Assembly (NCBI GenBank): GCA_029204225.1
Contig: CM055110.1
Span: 16,359,254 to 16,423,253, forward strand
Direction: 5' to 3'
Length of the DNA: 64,000 nt
Source of the DNA: Diphasiastrum complanatum
Taxonomy: Eukaryota; Streptophyta; Lycopodiopsida; Lycopodiales; Lycopodiaceae
Positions 23,912-34,594 of this stretch are shown here, piece by piece. How positions within the stretch are numbered: position 1 is the first letter of the stretch; each line of letters opens with the position of its first letter. The notes below the pieces were generated by a model, which saw nothing but the letters and a program-made list of their open reading frames with translations, did no database searches and was not told the origin of the DNA. The position numbers and the translations under genes are program-made.

Positions 23912-25312
23912 CGTGGGCTAAAAAAATAGAGTACTATGAAACGGATCACAACTTTTATGTATACTGACTCATAGCTACAACATCAATACCAACACATATG
24001 TATTGTCACTTCACGACCATTTCAAGTTCAAACAACAATGATGATTCAAATTAAACCACATTGTGGAATAGACATCAATAAGAGGCTCACTAGCCCCACA
24101 AGTGACTCGTATGTAATGAGGGGTTGTCTCTTCTATGAAGACACAAAAGAGGAGTATGGTGTGTAGGCCCATGCCAAACGAACCTCATGCAGCCTTTTAG
24201 AGTTATTGAGTTCGAAGTAGCAGACACACTTTTCTCATTTCGATGTGGTGAACCATGAGATTCAAGAACGTCAACGTCTTGCACACCATATGCCTCTTTG
24301 GTGTCGTCAGTTTTAGGTGAGACACCCTATCGACACATACAACTCGATCGCAAAGCCAGTTAGCCCCCTTTGTATCCTCAATGGATTCGTGTGTTCATTG
24401 GGGTGATTCAAGATGATGATCTTACTAGCACGAATGTCATTATTGTTTCTCTTTTTTATTGAAGATACATTTTATCCAAGGAGATACCACTGACATCCAT
24501 TGAGACGGCAAGACAAAGCTCCATTGAGGCAGCGTGTTTGATCAAGAAGCACTTTTGCACATCCATTCTCACCATTCAAATGCATCTCATTGGGCATTTG
24601 GTAGATGAGGTGGCCATTGCAGATACATCATATTTTGAATCTACCAAGCTTTGGACGGATCAAAGCGATACATTTGCTTTTCCTCAACAATGTGAGTAGG
24701 TACATTTTTTCTATGTCTTCAAGATATCTATGCTCTTTTGTTGTCAATCAATCGATTTTCAATGTACTACAAAAAGTGTATATTGTATATAGTAATACAC
24801 AAGTAACTGTAACATAGTTATGGATACTAACTACGAGTCAATGTTTATGGTAGCATTGATTTTTCTATTTTTGTGTCGTCATTATGCAATCACAGTTTAA
24901 TCCATTTTTTGTAACAGCTTGTTGTTTTTTGTCATCTATGATCATTTTTTGAGATTGTATTTTCTGAATCTAGTTTTGGTACGTTTGGTGATATATTAGA
25001 TATGTTTGACAATTTGCTTCAACGCCACAAAGTCTATCACCATCACTCATTTTTTTTCGTCTAGAGGTTATTGGATTCCTTACCAAAACATACGATTTGG
25101 TTTTTTTCCATCAAAAAATATATTAGATATTCAATATAGTTGAAATTAGAACTTATAAAAAGAATGATACACAACCAAGGCTCTCTGAGATTTCCAAATG
25201 AATACAAATTTTCATAATATGTTTGTTCAATTTATAAATATAAACATATGTACACAATTTACTATTTGTAATTCACAATGTAGAGGGTTTTACAATTCAT
25301 CATTGTACTCTC

Positions 25313-25314
<2 letters not shown>
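23910..25314. other. No supported gene
   Basis: AT-rich sequence with short open frames only. Confidence 0.4.

Positions 25315-25404
<90 letters not shown>
25315..25404. repeat. (TC)n microsatellite
   Basis: About 45 units. Confidence 0.97.
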
Positions 25405-25407
<3 letters not shown>

Positions 25408-25559
25408 CTCTGTTTCAAATTGTGTCTCTGCTGTGTATCCTCTGTTCATCAGTTTCAGCAGAGACTAACATGTTCATCACTTTCAGCAGAGATCAACATA
25501 AGGACGGTCCTCTATTTTATGGGACCGTGCTTTCAAAATTAGAGAGAGCCCCCCACTCG

Positions 25560-25770
25560 ATAAGCCCAACTGGGAAGCGGACTGTTGCAGGCAACCGGAG
25601 TAGATGACCAGCAGGTAGGCGAGCGGGCATAGGTAGGCAGCCGGAAGGAGAGCGGGCGGGCGCAGGCAAGCAGCCGGGGAGCTGAGGGGTGTGTGGGGCG
25701 GTGAGCTGGGGCCCTAGGGATGCGACTGAGCAGGCACCTGGCAGGTGCTTGCAACATTCAAGCACCCACC
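25560..25770. other. GC-rich island of unknown origin
   Basis: Strikingly G+C-rich compared with its AT-rich surroundings, with short degenerate ggcag/gcggg motifs (aggtaggcagccgg, gggcgggcgcaggc). No coding signal was accepted. It may be a captured or inserted fragment. Confidence 0.45.
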
Positions 25771-25929
25771 GGGTGCTAAAATTATGGAGAGCCTTGAATC
25801 TAGTGAGTGGGAGGGTGGAGGTGGGGAATCTTTTTGGGGCCCACCCCTCAATGCACACAATGTGCAAATGTATGAGGATATGCACTTTCCTCATACATGC
25901 ACCCCCCTCCCCATTATTTTTAGTTAAGG

Positions 25930-26100
25930 TATGCATGGGTGAGGAGAGGAGGATGCATGGGTGCACTCATACACATGCACAAAAGTGTACGTAAGTTTTT
26001 ATATATATATAGACTAGTAAAGAGTGCCCGTCGTGATGGGCAATGGAGGCCGATCTAGGTGGCGTCCGATGACTTGGATGATGGCCGATCTCGCACATCT
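25930..26100. repeat. Dispersed repeat copy 1 (TA tract then ACTAGTAAAGAGTGCCCGTCG)
   Basis: Shares with 30130-30350 a gatgcatgggtgcact-like block, a short (TA)n, then actagtaaagagtgcccgtc, gatgggcaatggaggccgat and ctaggtggcg. The family is unknown. The core tgcccgtcg(t)gatgggca can form a short hairpin. Confidence 0.75.
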
Positions 26101-26115
26101 CGCATCTCAAACATT

Positions 26116-26285
26116 CAAGTCTTTGGAAAAATTTGCGTCTTTGGAAAAATTCGAGTCCTTGAAAAAATTTGAGCCTTCGAAAAGATTTGAGCCTTCGGAA
26201 AAATTCGGATGTTTGAAAAAAAAAACGAATCTTTCAAAAAATTTGGGTCTTCGAGAAAATTCGAGTTTTTTGAAAAATTTGACTT
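26116..26285. repeat. Minisatellite, about 18-bp unit
   Basis: Roughly nine or ten diverged copies of tcggaaaaattcgagtct. The plus-strand open frame here (repeated SLEKFE) only mirrors the repeat. Confidence 0.85.
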
Positions 26286-26439
26286 GACAATACAAAGGGT
26301 CCTTTGATCCTTCGGAAAAATTTTGAAGTACGGTGAGTGGACGTCAAATTTGGATATCGAAAAATCGCAAATTTTTCGAGTTGATCCCGTATCGAAAAAT
26401 TCTGATTTTGGGTGGAAATTTTTCAACCCAATGGTAAAA

Positions 26440-26690
26440 GAATCCGACCCTTGGTCGGGTTGGGTCGGTTCAAAATTTTTCGACCCTTGGTTGGGTTAGG
26501 TCGAAATTTTCCGAACTTTGGTCGAGTCAGGTTGGGTCGAAATTTTTCGACGCTTGGTTTGGTTAGGTCAAAATTTTTTGAACCTTGGTTGGATTGGGTT
26601 GAAATTTTCCGACCCAGCGTGACCCCAGTGTATTTTTTTTCTGACCTAGTGTATTTTTTGACCTAGTGTGTTTTTCTGACCCAATGTGCA
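26440..26690. repeat. Second minisatellite block, 36-38-bp then about 20-25-bp units
   Basis: Four or five copies of a cgacccttggttgggttagg-like unit at about 26444, 26481, 26519, 26553 and 26588, followed by three copies of tgacctagtgtatttttt-like units. Confidence 0.8.
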
Positions 26691-27416
26691 AGCTCCAAAA
26701 TAGGAAGTGGAAGGTGTTGAAGAATCACTCCTCAATAGATCACGATTGACTATCTACCCCCTCAATGGATGGATGGAGTCCAATTCATGGAGAGAAGGGG
26801 TGGGGGACCGTATTGGCTATTGGCTTCGTAAAAATACATGAAGATGTCTTAGGTCGGAGCTTTACAATTGGCTTTTCCTTCAAGATTGTAAGAAAGCTTA
26901 TATTAAGCATTAGTATTTATGCAAGGGTAGTAGTACTCCCATTGAAAGGCTGATCACTTGAAATAGCAAAGAATACTTTTGACTATTCGTAAGTTGGACA
27001 TGACATGACCCTTAAACGTATCAAGGTACAGTGTAGCAAAAAAAATATGATATGTCTATTGTTTAAAATAGCTTAGTTAGCAACTATAAAGCAAACTAAA
27101 TATAGTGTTGATGATGTGGATTTCTATAATAAATAATAACAATTTTACTTGAATCTTATGGTAGTGTTACAGGGATAATGAGGTGCCCTATCATGGATCG
27201 GTGATCATGTGGATTCTTTAAATTGTGGATCGGCGATTTGTCTAGAAATCTCAGGTCCCAGTGATGCATATATGATGCAAATAAGAGTTGTAATCTTGAA
27301 TATTATGGTAGTGTTATAAGGACAATTATGATGCGATTATGTGCATCTATCTAAACTAACCAAGATATCTTAAATTGGTGAAGATTCTTTAACTACTATC
27401 ATCTAACCAGTGAAGG

Positions 27417-27630
27417 TTCTTTAACTAAGCTATCTTAAACTGGTGAAGATTCTTTAACTGGTTGTTGACGATCGCCTGGGGATTCTACAGTAGTTGATTC
27501 CAAACAATGAAAATGTGAGGAATTCTTTAACTAAGCTATCTTAAACTGGTGAAGATTCTTTAGTTGATGATCGCATGGGGATTCTACAGCAGTTGATTCC
27601 AAATAGTGGAAAGTGAGAAATGCTTTTTAT
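27417..27630. repeat. 106-bp tandem repeat, two copies
   Basis: aactaagctatcttaaactgg occurs at 27423 and 27529, 106 bp apart, followed in both by a similar ggggattctacag and gttgattccaaa block. Shorter, weaker copies precede it from about 27360. Confidence 0.8.
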
Positions 27631-28560
27631 TCAAGTCAAAGCAACTAAGAATATCTAGCTTTGCGTCTTCAAAGGCCATAGAAACAACTAAGTAATAGTA
27701 TGCTAAGTAACGATGTATCTGAATTTTGAAGCACATTAGATTTTTATCATTCATTGAGGATCTATGATTGCGCTGTTAAATCCTACTCATAATTAAAGAC
27801 GTGTTTTTCTTAAAAACTTTGGCAATCTCTTAGATTGTGAGGCGTCTACAAAAACTACCGTGTTTTTTATTCGAAACCAACTCAAGTAGATTGACCTTTC
27901 TTAAATGCTCCATTTATGTGCAACTAGATAGAGAAGAAATGTTGGCAGTTGCAATCGATTATGTGAAGTCCCTTGAGCTCAAAATCAAAGCTAGAAAGTA
28001 GCACATTAGCACATTTAAGGTTAGAAAGTAGCACATTAGCACATCTATTAAAGATAAACAGAACCTGGAATTAACAAATAGAAGAAACTACTATGAATAA
28101 CACATATATTGATCACAAAAATCTTTTTCAATATACCAGATTTAAAGCATGATTTGTCATTTGTGTAGATGTAATATTTAGTGCAAACTTTGATTCTAAA
28201 CTCTTAAATTTAAATTTTTGTTGTGAACAACTACAAAACAAAAATAAATCATGCTCGAGCATGCATCCAGCTTGTATGGATTCGTCACCTTGATCAGCTC
28301 TCCTTGCTTGCTCAAATTCCTCAACTGCCCATTCACTTTCTTCTTGAGATTGGCAGACACCATAGTCTTCTAGTTGCTTTCAAGATGTTTTGCAATAGCA
28401 TACTGGGTTGATCCAATGCTTTCCTTTAGCGAAAGGTTTAAATCATCAGCAATCCATCGCTAAATCTCATCAGAGCTACTCCATCAGCAATATCCAAAAA
28501 ATGACCATTGGTGAAAAATTTGTCATCTAAATAATTAGAAACTCAAAAATTGTGATTTCA
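27631..28560. other. No supported gene
   Basis: AT-rich sequence; nothing recognised. Confidence 0.35.
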
Positions 28561-29028
28561 TCAGCAACATGCCAATACATAGACATATGAATTACCCAAG
28601 AAAGTAAAAGGATTTGCACCTTCAATATGTGCAACTTCTTCTATATTCCCTTGTTGTTGTTCTTGAGAGTTTTCAACATTTGGAGATTCACTGAGTGCCC
28701 TACCGTCCCTAGGAAAATCACCTTGTACAATCAGAACATGTGCATGATCATCGTCTAGCTGGAATAGAGAACGCAATGAGCTTAGTTCGAGGTGCTCCTG
28801 ATGCTGAGAGCTTTTTAGTTCTCTCTTATGGTTGGAAGCACTTTTTGATGGCAGACAAAAACTATCAATTTCTACATATCTTGATAATGCTGAATCTATA
28901 CAATGCTCTTCAGGTGTGGGAGGCACTACCAAGCAGGTAGACAAATAGTGCAAAGCGTCTGATGAAACTGCAGATGGCTTCAGAAACAGTTGCACTTGTG
29001 GACAATCAAGATCTTTTGAAACTTCCAA
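28561..29028 (-). CDS. Unrecognised gene-like frame (155 codons), probable partial gene
   Basis: No family recognised. The protein is acidic and Ser/Glu/Gln-rich (SQEQQQGNIEEVAHIEG), with a short hydrophobic end (FLGNSYVYVLACC). It probably belongs with the coiled-coil frame upstream at 29090-29701: composition and strand agree and the gap is only about 60 bp. The junction carries stops in all readings I tried and no credible intron fits, so a frameshift or decay is likely. The start is unknown because coding may continue from upstream. It could be a host gene fragment or a gene piece captured by a transposon. Confidence 0.35.
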   Translation of the reverse strand: MEVSKDLDCPQVQLFLKPSAVSSDALHYLSTCLVVPPTPEEHCIDSALSRYVEIDSFCLPSKSASNHKRELKSSQHQEHLELSSLRSLFQLDDDHAHVLIVQGDFPRDGRALSESPNVENSQEQQQGNIEEVAHIEGANPFTFLGNSYVYVLACC

Positions 29029-29089
29029 ACTAATATCTAATTCAGCAACGCCCTTGTTGTTGTCAATTTTCTGATTTTACAAGCAATGG

Positions 29090-29701
29090 CTACCTTATAG
29101 ATCTAGGGCAAGTAGGCAGATCTGCTCGAGATGCATAAGGACTCTCTTCTGTAGAAAGAGTTTGCTGTGATTTTACACCTACCTCTACAAATGTTGGTGT
29201 TCTCCCATATGGTGCGTCTTTTTTTAACCCAATCTTTTGTTTAGCAATTGTACTTCTCTCATTCAAGACATGTTGAAGATCGTCTCCCAAAACTTTTTTT
29301 TCTTCACTTGCTTCTGGACATTTCAAAGTTATATTTTTTAACTTCTCATTTCCAGAGTCTGCCAATCTCGTTTGCAAGTCCTCTATTTTTGCCACTGATT
29401 TGTATTGTTTCTTCAGAGATATCAACTCGGCTTCTCTATGTGCTAATTTCTTGCTTGCAGAGTTTTGAAAGTTGCTTAGGTTTTCCTCCATTCTTTTCAA
29501 ACTTCCAGAATAAATTGCATCCCAGAGAGCTATGTCGGCCTTTGCTATCAGTTCCCATATGGTAGATGGGCTATAGCCACAAAAAGGAAGTGAAATTAAA
29601 GACACCTTAAAATATCTTATAAGCATAGGTGTCATTGGTGTCAAATGAAACACGAAAAACAACATAATTTGTGAAAGCATTGCGACTGGAGAACATGTCA
29701 A
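29090..29701 (-). CDS. Unrecognised coiled-coil gene-like frame (partial)
   Basis: About 150 codons from roughly 29575 down are a clear coiled-coil-type protein (KRMEENLSNFQNSASKK, HREAELISLKKQYKSVAK, IEDLQTRLADSG). A possible splice acceptor, gtggctatag, precedes the codons for PSTIWELIAKADIALWD near 29575, so the first ~40 codons of the open frame, which are hydrophobic and unlike the rest, may be intron. The frame ends at a TAG next to 29090. I cannot assign a function; coiled coils usually mediate protein association. Confidence 0.4.
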   Translation of the reverse strand: MTCSPVAMLSQIMLFFVFHLTPMTPMLIRYFKVSLISLPFCGYSPSTIWELIAKADIALWDAIYSGSLKRMEENLSNFQNSASKKLAHREAELISLKKQYKSVAKIEDLQTRLADSGNEKLKNITLKCPEASEEKKVLGDDLQHVLNERSTIAKQKIGLKKDAPYGRTPTFVEVGVKSQQTLSTEESPYASRADLPTCPRSIR

Positions 29702-29753
29702 TTAGAAATTCAAAGATCCAAGCATCTCACAGTCTCTTCCATGTGCAGTAGGG

Positions 29754-30010
29754 GAGAGAGACGGGGGGGGAGGGGCGCGATGGAGGAGCAGACATGAGGG
29801 GGAGATGGAGAGGGGGGCGTGGGGGGCCATGATGGAGGAGCAGGCATGAGGGAGAGATGGGGGGGGGGGGGGGGCGTGATGGAGTAGCTGGGAGAGAGAT
29901 ATGGAGATGGGAGGGCAAGAGAGATGGAGCAAGAGGGAGTGACGGAGGCAGGCATGAGGAGGGAGAGAGGAGGAGAGAGAAAGAGAGAGAGAAATTGAAT
30001 TTAGAGGGAG
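29754..30010. repeat. Purine-rich low-complexity tract with G homopolymer
   Basis: Degenerate G/A-rich repeats (gatggagaggggg-like) with a run of about 14 G near 29860. Pro/Ser-rich minus-strand frames here are artefacts. Confidence 0.85.
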
Positions 30011-30129
30011 GGAAGGAGTGGGAGAGGATGAATGGGGAGGAGGATGTATCCATGGGGCATCCTCCTTCCATGCATGCATGTAAAAAAATTTAGTACATTT
30101 TTTTTAAAAGCACACCAGGTAGGAGGATG

Positions 30130-30219
30130 CACCCATGCCACCATGGGTGCATCCTCCTATCCCATACATAGGCACAAATGTGACACACAAATATCTTTAT
30201 ATATAGATTTATGTATATG

Positions 30220-30273
<54 letters not shown>

Positions 30274-30350
30274 CTAGTAAAGAGTGCCCGTCGTTGATGG
30301 GCAATGGAGGCCGATCTAGGTGGCGGCCGATGATTTGGATGGTGGCCAAT
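30130..30350. repeat. Dispersed repeat copy 2
   Basis: Same family and orientation as 25930-26100, containing (GT)n at about 30229-30252 and (TA)n at about 30253-30274 immediately before actagtaaagagtgcccgtc. Confidence 0.75.
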
Positions 30351-30833
30351 CTCAGATCTATGTATGTGTGTGTATTCAGGGTAGTGCACGTATCTATGCA
30401 TGCGTGTATGTATGAGTGAGAGTGTTCATCTATGAGTGAGAGTGTGCATGTGTACATGTATGTGTCTATATATGCATGTGCATGTGCTATGTGTACATGT
30501 ATGTGTATGTGTGAGAATGTGTGTACATATATGTGTATCTGTGAGAATGTATGTACATTGTAGATAAATTTCAAAATTTTAATATGTGGTTTATAATCAC
30601 ATGCAATGCAAACTTCAAAAGATTAGCCACTTTAAGCTATCTATGCATACAAACATGTAAAGCCATTCTATGTGTAGAATACATGTAAAACCACATATTC
30701 ACTATGAAAAATGTGTGAAAGATGCGTTAATATGGGTACAACATTTAGTTAAGTGCAAATAAATCACGAAAGGAAGACATTCCACATACATAAAATTTAA
30801 AAAAACAAATCTATTATATGTTTATTCAAAAAC

Positions 30834-31157
30834 TCAATAATTCTCAAAAAATTCTTCCCACGAATCACATCCAAAGCCTTGGGAGCACACCAAGGTATCT
30901 ATCATCTGTGACGCATCAGTAATATCTACTACCAATACTACTCTATAAATGTATGTTAGATTTTGTACTAACAAATCCACATCTAATAACATATGGTGTT
31001 CTCGTGGAATCAAATATCCGACGTCTTGTAAATCCTTTAGAAACTCCGCGTATAGCTGCAACAACCAAATAATTGTGCAGATGTGTTCGTCATCACGCAA
31101 AACAAACCGCTTCATAAAGTCTCGCATGAATGTTCGTCGATTGACATTGATTGACAA
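30834..31157 (-). CDS. Unrecognised 107-codon frame next to Helitron helicase
   Basis: Protein-like composition with RRTFMRDFMKRFVLRDDEH and YIYRVVLVVDITDASQMID. It lies about 400 bp downstream of, and on the same strand as, the Helitron helicase remnant. A possible acceptor (gtttttgtag) lies just upstream at about 31170. No domain is recognised. It may be a captured host exon, a decayed Helitron accessory gene, or chance. Confidence 0.3.
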   Translation of the reverse strand: MSINVNRRTFMRDFMKRFVLRDDEHICTIIWLLQLYAEFLKDLQDVGYLIPREHHMLLDVDLLVQNLTYIYRVVLVVDITDASQMIDTLVCSQGFGCDSWEEFFENY

Positions 31158-31417
31158 TGACCTTCACCATCTACAAAAACATACACACTCGTTAACTTAA
31201 TGCAATTACCTAAAACGTAGTCAATAGCAAGTTGGAATGAAGATAGTCACTCGTTCCAACAGCCTGCTCGACAAAATTTACAAAAAAGAAACACAATGTT
31301 AGTATAAGCCTTATGTCAAATCAAATACTGAACTCAAAATCCTAACTATATTCAAGAACCTCCTTCCACAAAACCTTTTTTGTGTACAAAATTTGTCAAA
31401 TTTTTCTCTCCAAATCT

Positions 31418-31452
31418 AATTGTAACTCTAACTCTAACTCTAACTCTAACTC
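31418..31452. repeat. Short hexamer repeat (CTAACT)n
   Basis: About five copies of taactc plus scattered degenerate copies to 31505. It is related in form to telomere-like repeats but does not match the plant telomere unit. Confidence 0.8.
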
Positions 31453-31550
31453 TACCCTACATCCCAAATGCTAAGTCTAACACCAATTCTAACTCTAACT
31501 ATACCTTGCATCTCGAACCATAAACCATAAACATCACTTCAAACTTACTA

Positions 31551-32260
31551 CTACAACACTTCTGAATACACAATGTTCTGAGTGTACCTCGCCACTCCAT
31601 CCACATCCGTAAATCCATTTTCCTTGTCAGTAATCAGCACACGAAGACTTGCTGTATTTCGCACTCTCGAAACTTTGCAACATACAATTGCCCATGACTA
31701 AACATAGGCCGAGGCAAATACAATCCAATCGTGTCCATAGTTTGCCCCTGTGCAAAATTTATTGTCATGAAAAATGCTGCTCTGATAGGAAACTAGACCC
31801 TCTGCAATTCAAACGGTATGTTCGAATCACTTGGCACTATAAGGATACGTGGAATAAGGACTCTACTCCCTATATTCTTCCTGGTCACTATCTCCGCCTC
31901 TATGACCTGTTCACCCAATCTGAGGATGATCAATCTTGTGCCATTGCACAATCCCCTCTCATTCAATTCCATCGGAGGAATTTTAAATCGAGAGTGTGCG
32001 GTCCTACCACCTTTCATCAACAATGCAGCAATCCCACACGATGCAACTGCCAATGCTATCCACCCTTGTGCACGCACATATGACAACATGACACTATACA
32101 TGTGCGTCTTGCATGTACCACCCAGACCATCTACAAAAAATACCACCCACTCTCCGAACAACATGCTCACGCACTACAAAGTCGAAAATCTTTTGTTGAT
32201 CCACGTTCAATCTCTCGATGTCAACTTCAACCTCTGAAGGGTTCTCGTCGACAAACATCT
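31551..32260 (-). pseudogene. Helitron PIF1-type helicase remnant
   Basis: The minus strand encodes the family's N-terminal DQQKIFDFVV block (about 32235), a Walker A region VDGLGGTCKTHMY, then IALAVASCGIAALL and GGRTAHSRFKIP. It jumps directly to LCNGTRLIILRLGEQVIEAE, the late part of the helicase, so the middle motifs are deleted. The end is MTINFAQGQTMD, LYLPRPMFSHGQLYVA and, after a frameshift, RVLITDKENGF and a terminal YSEVL with TAG at 31551-31553. The last Gly of the nucleotide-binding GTGKT loop is Cys here. Helitron helicase unwinds DNA during rolling-circle transposition. There are at least two frameshifts, and the replication-initiator half is absent. Confidence 0.9.
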
Positions 32261-32345
32261 CCTCGCGAAACAATGGAGATGAACCAAAATCGACATCGGG
32301 GACCCTAAACCCAAAATTTACCGACGACTTTTTGAATTGAGGTAC

Positions 32346-32346
<1 letters not shown>

Positions 32347-32389
<43 letters not shown>
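32347..32389. repeat. (TA)n microsatellite
   Basis: About 21 units adjoining the Helitron remnant. Confidence 0.95.
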
Positions 32390-32397
<8 letters not shown>

Positions 32398-32409
32398 ATA
32401 TCATAGGTT

Positions 32410-32492
32410 CCGCGGTACTGGGTACTGCGGATCCCGATACCGCGGGACTATACTGGTACCGCGGTACCATGATGATACAGTGGTACCACAAT
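32410..32492. repeat. Palindrome-rich ggtaccgcggtacc cluster
   Basis: Contains the perfect 14-bp palindrome ggtaccgcggtacc at 32455-32468 and several partial copies (ccgcggtactgggtactgcgg, ataccgcgggac, gtggtaccac) in an otherwise AT-rich stretch. Confidence 0.8.
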
Positions 32493-33229
32493 ATAATAAT
32501 ATTTTTATTATATGATATTTTTTTAAATTTTTTTTTACCTAAACCTACCCGCCCCCCTCGCATTTCCTCTGAAATTTTTTTGCGCCCTCTCCGCCCTGCC
32601 ATCGCTGCTAGTTTTTCCTGCCTGCCTTTGATTCCTTGCATCACCCATCGCCCACGCAACACCCCGCCTTGCATCTGACTGAAGCCGGTTTTGCTTCAAG
32701 CCATTGTACTCAATTTTTTCCGATCAATCAAGAGTACATTTTTGTCCCACTACTGGTTTGTTCTATTGAGCATTACTACATGTTTGACAAAGTAGCAATG
32801 CATACAATTATGTCAAGAAATCAAAATGCAATAAAAGAGAGTGATTGATTCAGATTCATGTATAGAAATACACGTCATTTTGATGCTATGAGCACAAGAT
32901 AATAGTAGGCAAAATCGCATGCTCAAGAAGCTAACTTTGCTCTGCAAAAGCTATGAGCTTATTACTGACAATCAGTCTCAAAGAAAGAATCGATGCATGA
33001 AAGCATCTACAGTGTCTGTATCTCTGTAAATCACTATAATTAACCCACTTACTTAATTAGATTACAATGGTCATCTATATAAAATTTACATTTTTGTGTA
33101 GATGAGTGTACAAAAAGATGGCATGGAGCCGTTGTGCTATCTAGAGGAGATCATGGCTACTGCTGTCATTGTCCATGTCATTGCACAGTACAGGAAGTGG
33201 GCATGAGAAGGCTTTGACTATTTGGAGTC

Positions 33230-33513
33230 GAGCTAGTCGCTATCATGGCCAATTAAGCTGGAGTAGTCGATAAGTTGATATGTCGAACAAGTCAGGTTTC
33301 CCCGATATGTCAGTTGAGTCGACAAGTCGGACTCCCCGATAAGTCGGCCTAGTCGGGCTTCTTCGATAAGTCGGCCAACTCTGACAAGTCGGGTGCCATT
33401 CTCTTGTCTGTCTTTAGTAATAGAATTGTGCAAAAATGAATGTAAAATTGTAGTGACATGAATGGAACTAGATTAACATGGGATTCAGGAGAGTATAGAA
33501 GATAAATTCAACA
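33230..33513 (-). mobile_element. Copia LTR (start) with gtcgg repeats
   Basis: On the minus strand the LTR begins TGTTGAATTTATC directly after the purine tract aagggggga. About six degenerate copies of cgataagtcgg-type units lie at about 33255-33400. The far end was not determined. Confidence 0.6.
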
Positions 33514-33522
33514 TCCCCCCTT

Positions 33523-33845
33523 AATCTGGATCTGTGAACGCCTTGATCTTCATACTAAGCAATGCACAAAATTTGTTCCGTGAAATTAATGCTCAATGCC
33601 TTGGTAAACACATCTATAATCTTGTCTTGCGTCCGCGACAATACATTGAGATTTTCTTTGTCGAGAACCTTACCCCTAACATAGTGATAGTGAATCTTGA
33701 TGTGCTTACTCCTAGAGTGAAATCTAGGGTGGGCCGATAAGGCAATGGCACTCTGATTTCACAAAATACAGCTGTCGAGGTATACTGATTCATACTAATA
33801 TCTAACAATAAATTTCTCAACCAAAATCCTTCTTTAATAGCTTGA
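33523..33845 (-). pseudogene. Ty1/copia RNase H end
   Basis: The minus strand encodes WLRNLLLDISMNQ, then after frameshifts SRSKHIKIHYHYVR and VFTKALSINF, the usual end of copia RNase H before the polypurine tract. Its upstream edge at 33845 is the point where the O LTR begins. The rest of pol is missing. Confidence 0.85.
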
Positions 33846-33861
33846 TGTTGGAGTTTAATCT
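33846..33861 (+). mobile_element. First 16 bp of element O 5' LTR
   Basis: TGTTGGAGTTTAATCT equals the start of the O 3' LTR at 41017. The O 5' LTR resumes at 38113 with AATCTTACTCC. AATCT at 33857-33861 and 38113-38117 is the 5-bp target duplication of element R3. Confidence 0.85.
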
Positions 33862-34053
33862 TGTTGGATTATTCTCCTTACTACTAATCAACTAATCGGT
33901 TTTTAATCTTCATCCAACTGTTTATCCGGTCTGCAGATTTTCCCGTGTCTTTATACAATCTACAGAATTACAAGTGTTTTTACACAGTCTGCAGAAATAT
34001 ACGGAGTTTGATAACAATGTCGTATTTTCTCTCTCTACAAACCCAATAGTGTC

Positions 34054-34200
34054 GCCTGTCAGTGTGTAAAAATGCAGTGTCGACTTTTTCACATTTTTCG
34101 CCTGTCAGGAATTATGTGCAAAAATGCAGTGTCACATTTTTTGTATTTTTCGCCTGTCAAAAATCACGAGTGAAAATGCAGTGTTGCATTTTTTGCCTGT
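34054..34200. repeat. 52-bp LTR-internal tandem repeat, three copies (R3 5' LTR)
   Basis: Units start gcctgtcag/gcctgtcaa at 34054, 34100 and 34152. Each contains aaaaatgcagtgt and a T-rich run. Confidence 0.85.
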
Positions 34201-34594
34201 GGCAATTTATGTTCATTTATGCAGACAGGCTGTTTACAGCCAATTGTCACCGCTTATCAGCAAGTAACTTCTAAGAAGAACTAGATGAATGCAACTCCAG
34301 CTAACTGGCAATCGCATTTGACGACCTGATTACTTAGTATACATTAGCTGTTCATACATCTCATTATCAATGATCAAGTAGAATGATCAATCAACATTGT
34401 GAATTATGAAGGAGTTGAGTGTTATTACACGACACTTCATGCGCTCTCATCAAGCAGATCGTTCACAATCAGAAGGTATTGTTGATAGCTCTCTATCAAA
34501 CTTTCAAGCTTGAACTCTCTTGAGCATTCTAGCTCAGACTTTTAGAGATTTATTTTAGAGTTGCTATTGCGCTACTGCTTATTAGCAGAGTTGC

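Noticed and set aside
26024-26287. Repeat protein (SLEKFE units)
   Set aside because: The unit is an 18-bp minisatellite; no start context or neighbouring coding evidence.
29702-30079. Pro/Ser-rich frames of about 80-125 codons
   Set aside because: Overlap a purine-rich low-complexity tract; composition is dictated by the repeat.
31418-31505. Interstitial telomere
   Set aside because: The unit is close to taactc, not the plant telomere unit, and the array is very short.
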